Source of the DNA: Chromera velia
Lineage: Eukaryota; Sar; Chromeraceae
Direction of reading: 5' to 3'
Assembly (NCBI GenBank): GCA_018398765.1
Contig: JAHBMJ010001278.1
Location: forward strand, 2,501 to 32,507
Length of the DNA stretch: 30,007 nucleotides
Below are positions 29,795-30,007 of the stretch, one piece after another. Below the pieces are notes generated by a model. It had not been told where the DNA came from. It searched no databases and was given only the letters and a program-made list of their open reading frames with translations. A program made the position numbers and the translations under genes. The first letter of the stretch is position 1, and each line of letters opens with the position of its first letter.

Positions 29795-30007
29795 GCGGGC
29801 GATCCATCGATCGATCGATCGATTTCTGTTCAGTAGCGCCTCGAGGCGCTTTTATTGAAATTCACCACCGACCACCTAGATGCGTGCCCCAGGGGTGGAA
29901 CGGAGCATTTGTTCACTTTTGTTCGAAAGAGGTTGTCTACATGGTCGCATTTTGTCTGTTCACCTCTCTTGTGGTCTGCCCCCTCCCCCCCCCCCCCCCC
30001 CCCCCCC
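29795..30007. other. SEY1 3' flank ending in poly-C
   Basis: After the proposed stop there is a (GATC)n run at about 29800-29822, a 16 bp perfect palindrome at 29835-29850 followed by a T-run, and a terminal C homopolymer from about 29979 to the window edge. No poly(A) signal of animal type is evident. Confidence 0.6.

Overview
The window is nuclear DNA from an intron-rich eukaryote. The right half carries two recognisable genes and the left half (about 1-14 kb) is repeat-dominated intergenic DNA. A chromerid-type alveolate alga such as Chromera velia is my best guess. The reasons are mid-range GC, a 31-intron gene of 100-1000 bp introns, a plant/alveolate-style Sey1/RHD3 GTPase, and abundant microsatellites. 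This is inference only; nothing in the window is diagnostic of species.

Layout. 1-850: short 20-21 bp tandem repeats around a 'TTCGACAA' word. 1390-2140: degenerate minisatellite of about 35 bp units. 3069-3466: a decayed coding frame of unknown origin. 3888-4113: a 226 bp near-perfect hairpin (MITE-like). 4292-4769 and 7571-8046: two copies of one dispersed repeat that preserve a minus-strand reading frame. 5480-5930: a purine-rich G-run tract. 8-11.3 kb: no supported gene. 11.7-13.95 kb: a nest of GC-rich hairpin repeats, a small TIR element, a 1.08 kb foldback element with subrepeat-built arms and poly-C tracts (with a 9-N gap), and A/T-tract hairpins.

15086-15952 (minus): a single-exon, six-helix EXPERA/emopamil-binding-like membrane protein. 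16778-29794 (plus): a 32-exon gene for a Sey1/RHD3/atlastin-family dynamin-like GTPase, which I rebuilt exon by exon. It has a complete GTPase domain, a helical middle, a C-terminal two-segment membrane hairpin and an amphipathic tail, about 850 aa in all. The two genes are divergent, with 825 bp between start codons. By family, both products should sit in the endoplasmic reticulum: the GTPase fuses ER tubules, and EXPERA proteins are ER sterol/lipid-handling membrane proteins.

The most unusual signal is splicing. 18 of the 31 inferred 5' splice sites in the GTPase gene have C at intron position +3, and GTCAGT is the commonest donor, where most eukaryotes use GTRAGT. 21 of 31 acceptors end in GCAG. 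One exon junction (23/24) is off by one base against the homology-supported frame. No CRISPR array, rRNA or convincing tRNA was seen.
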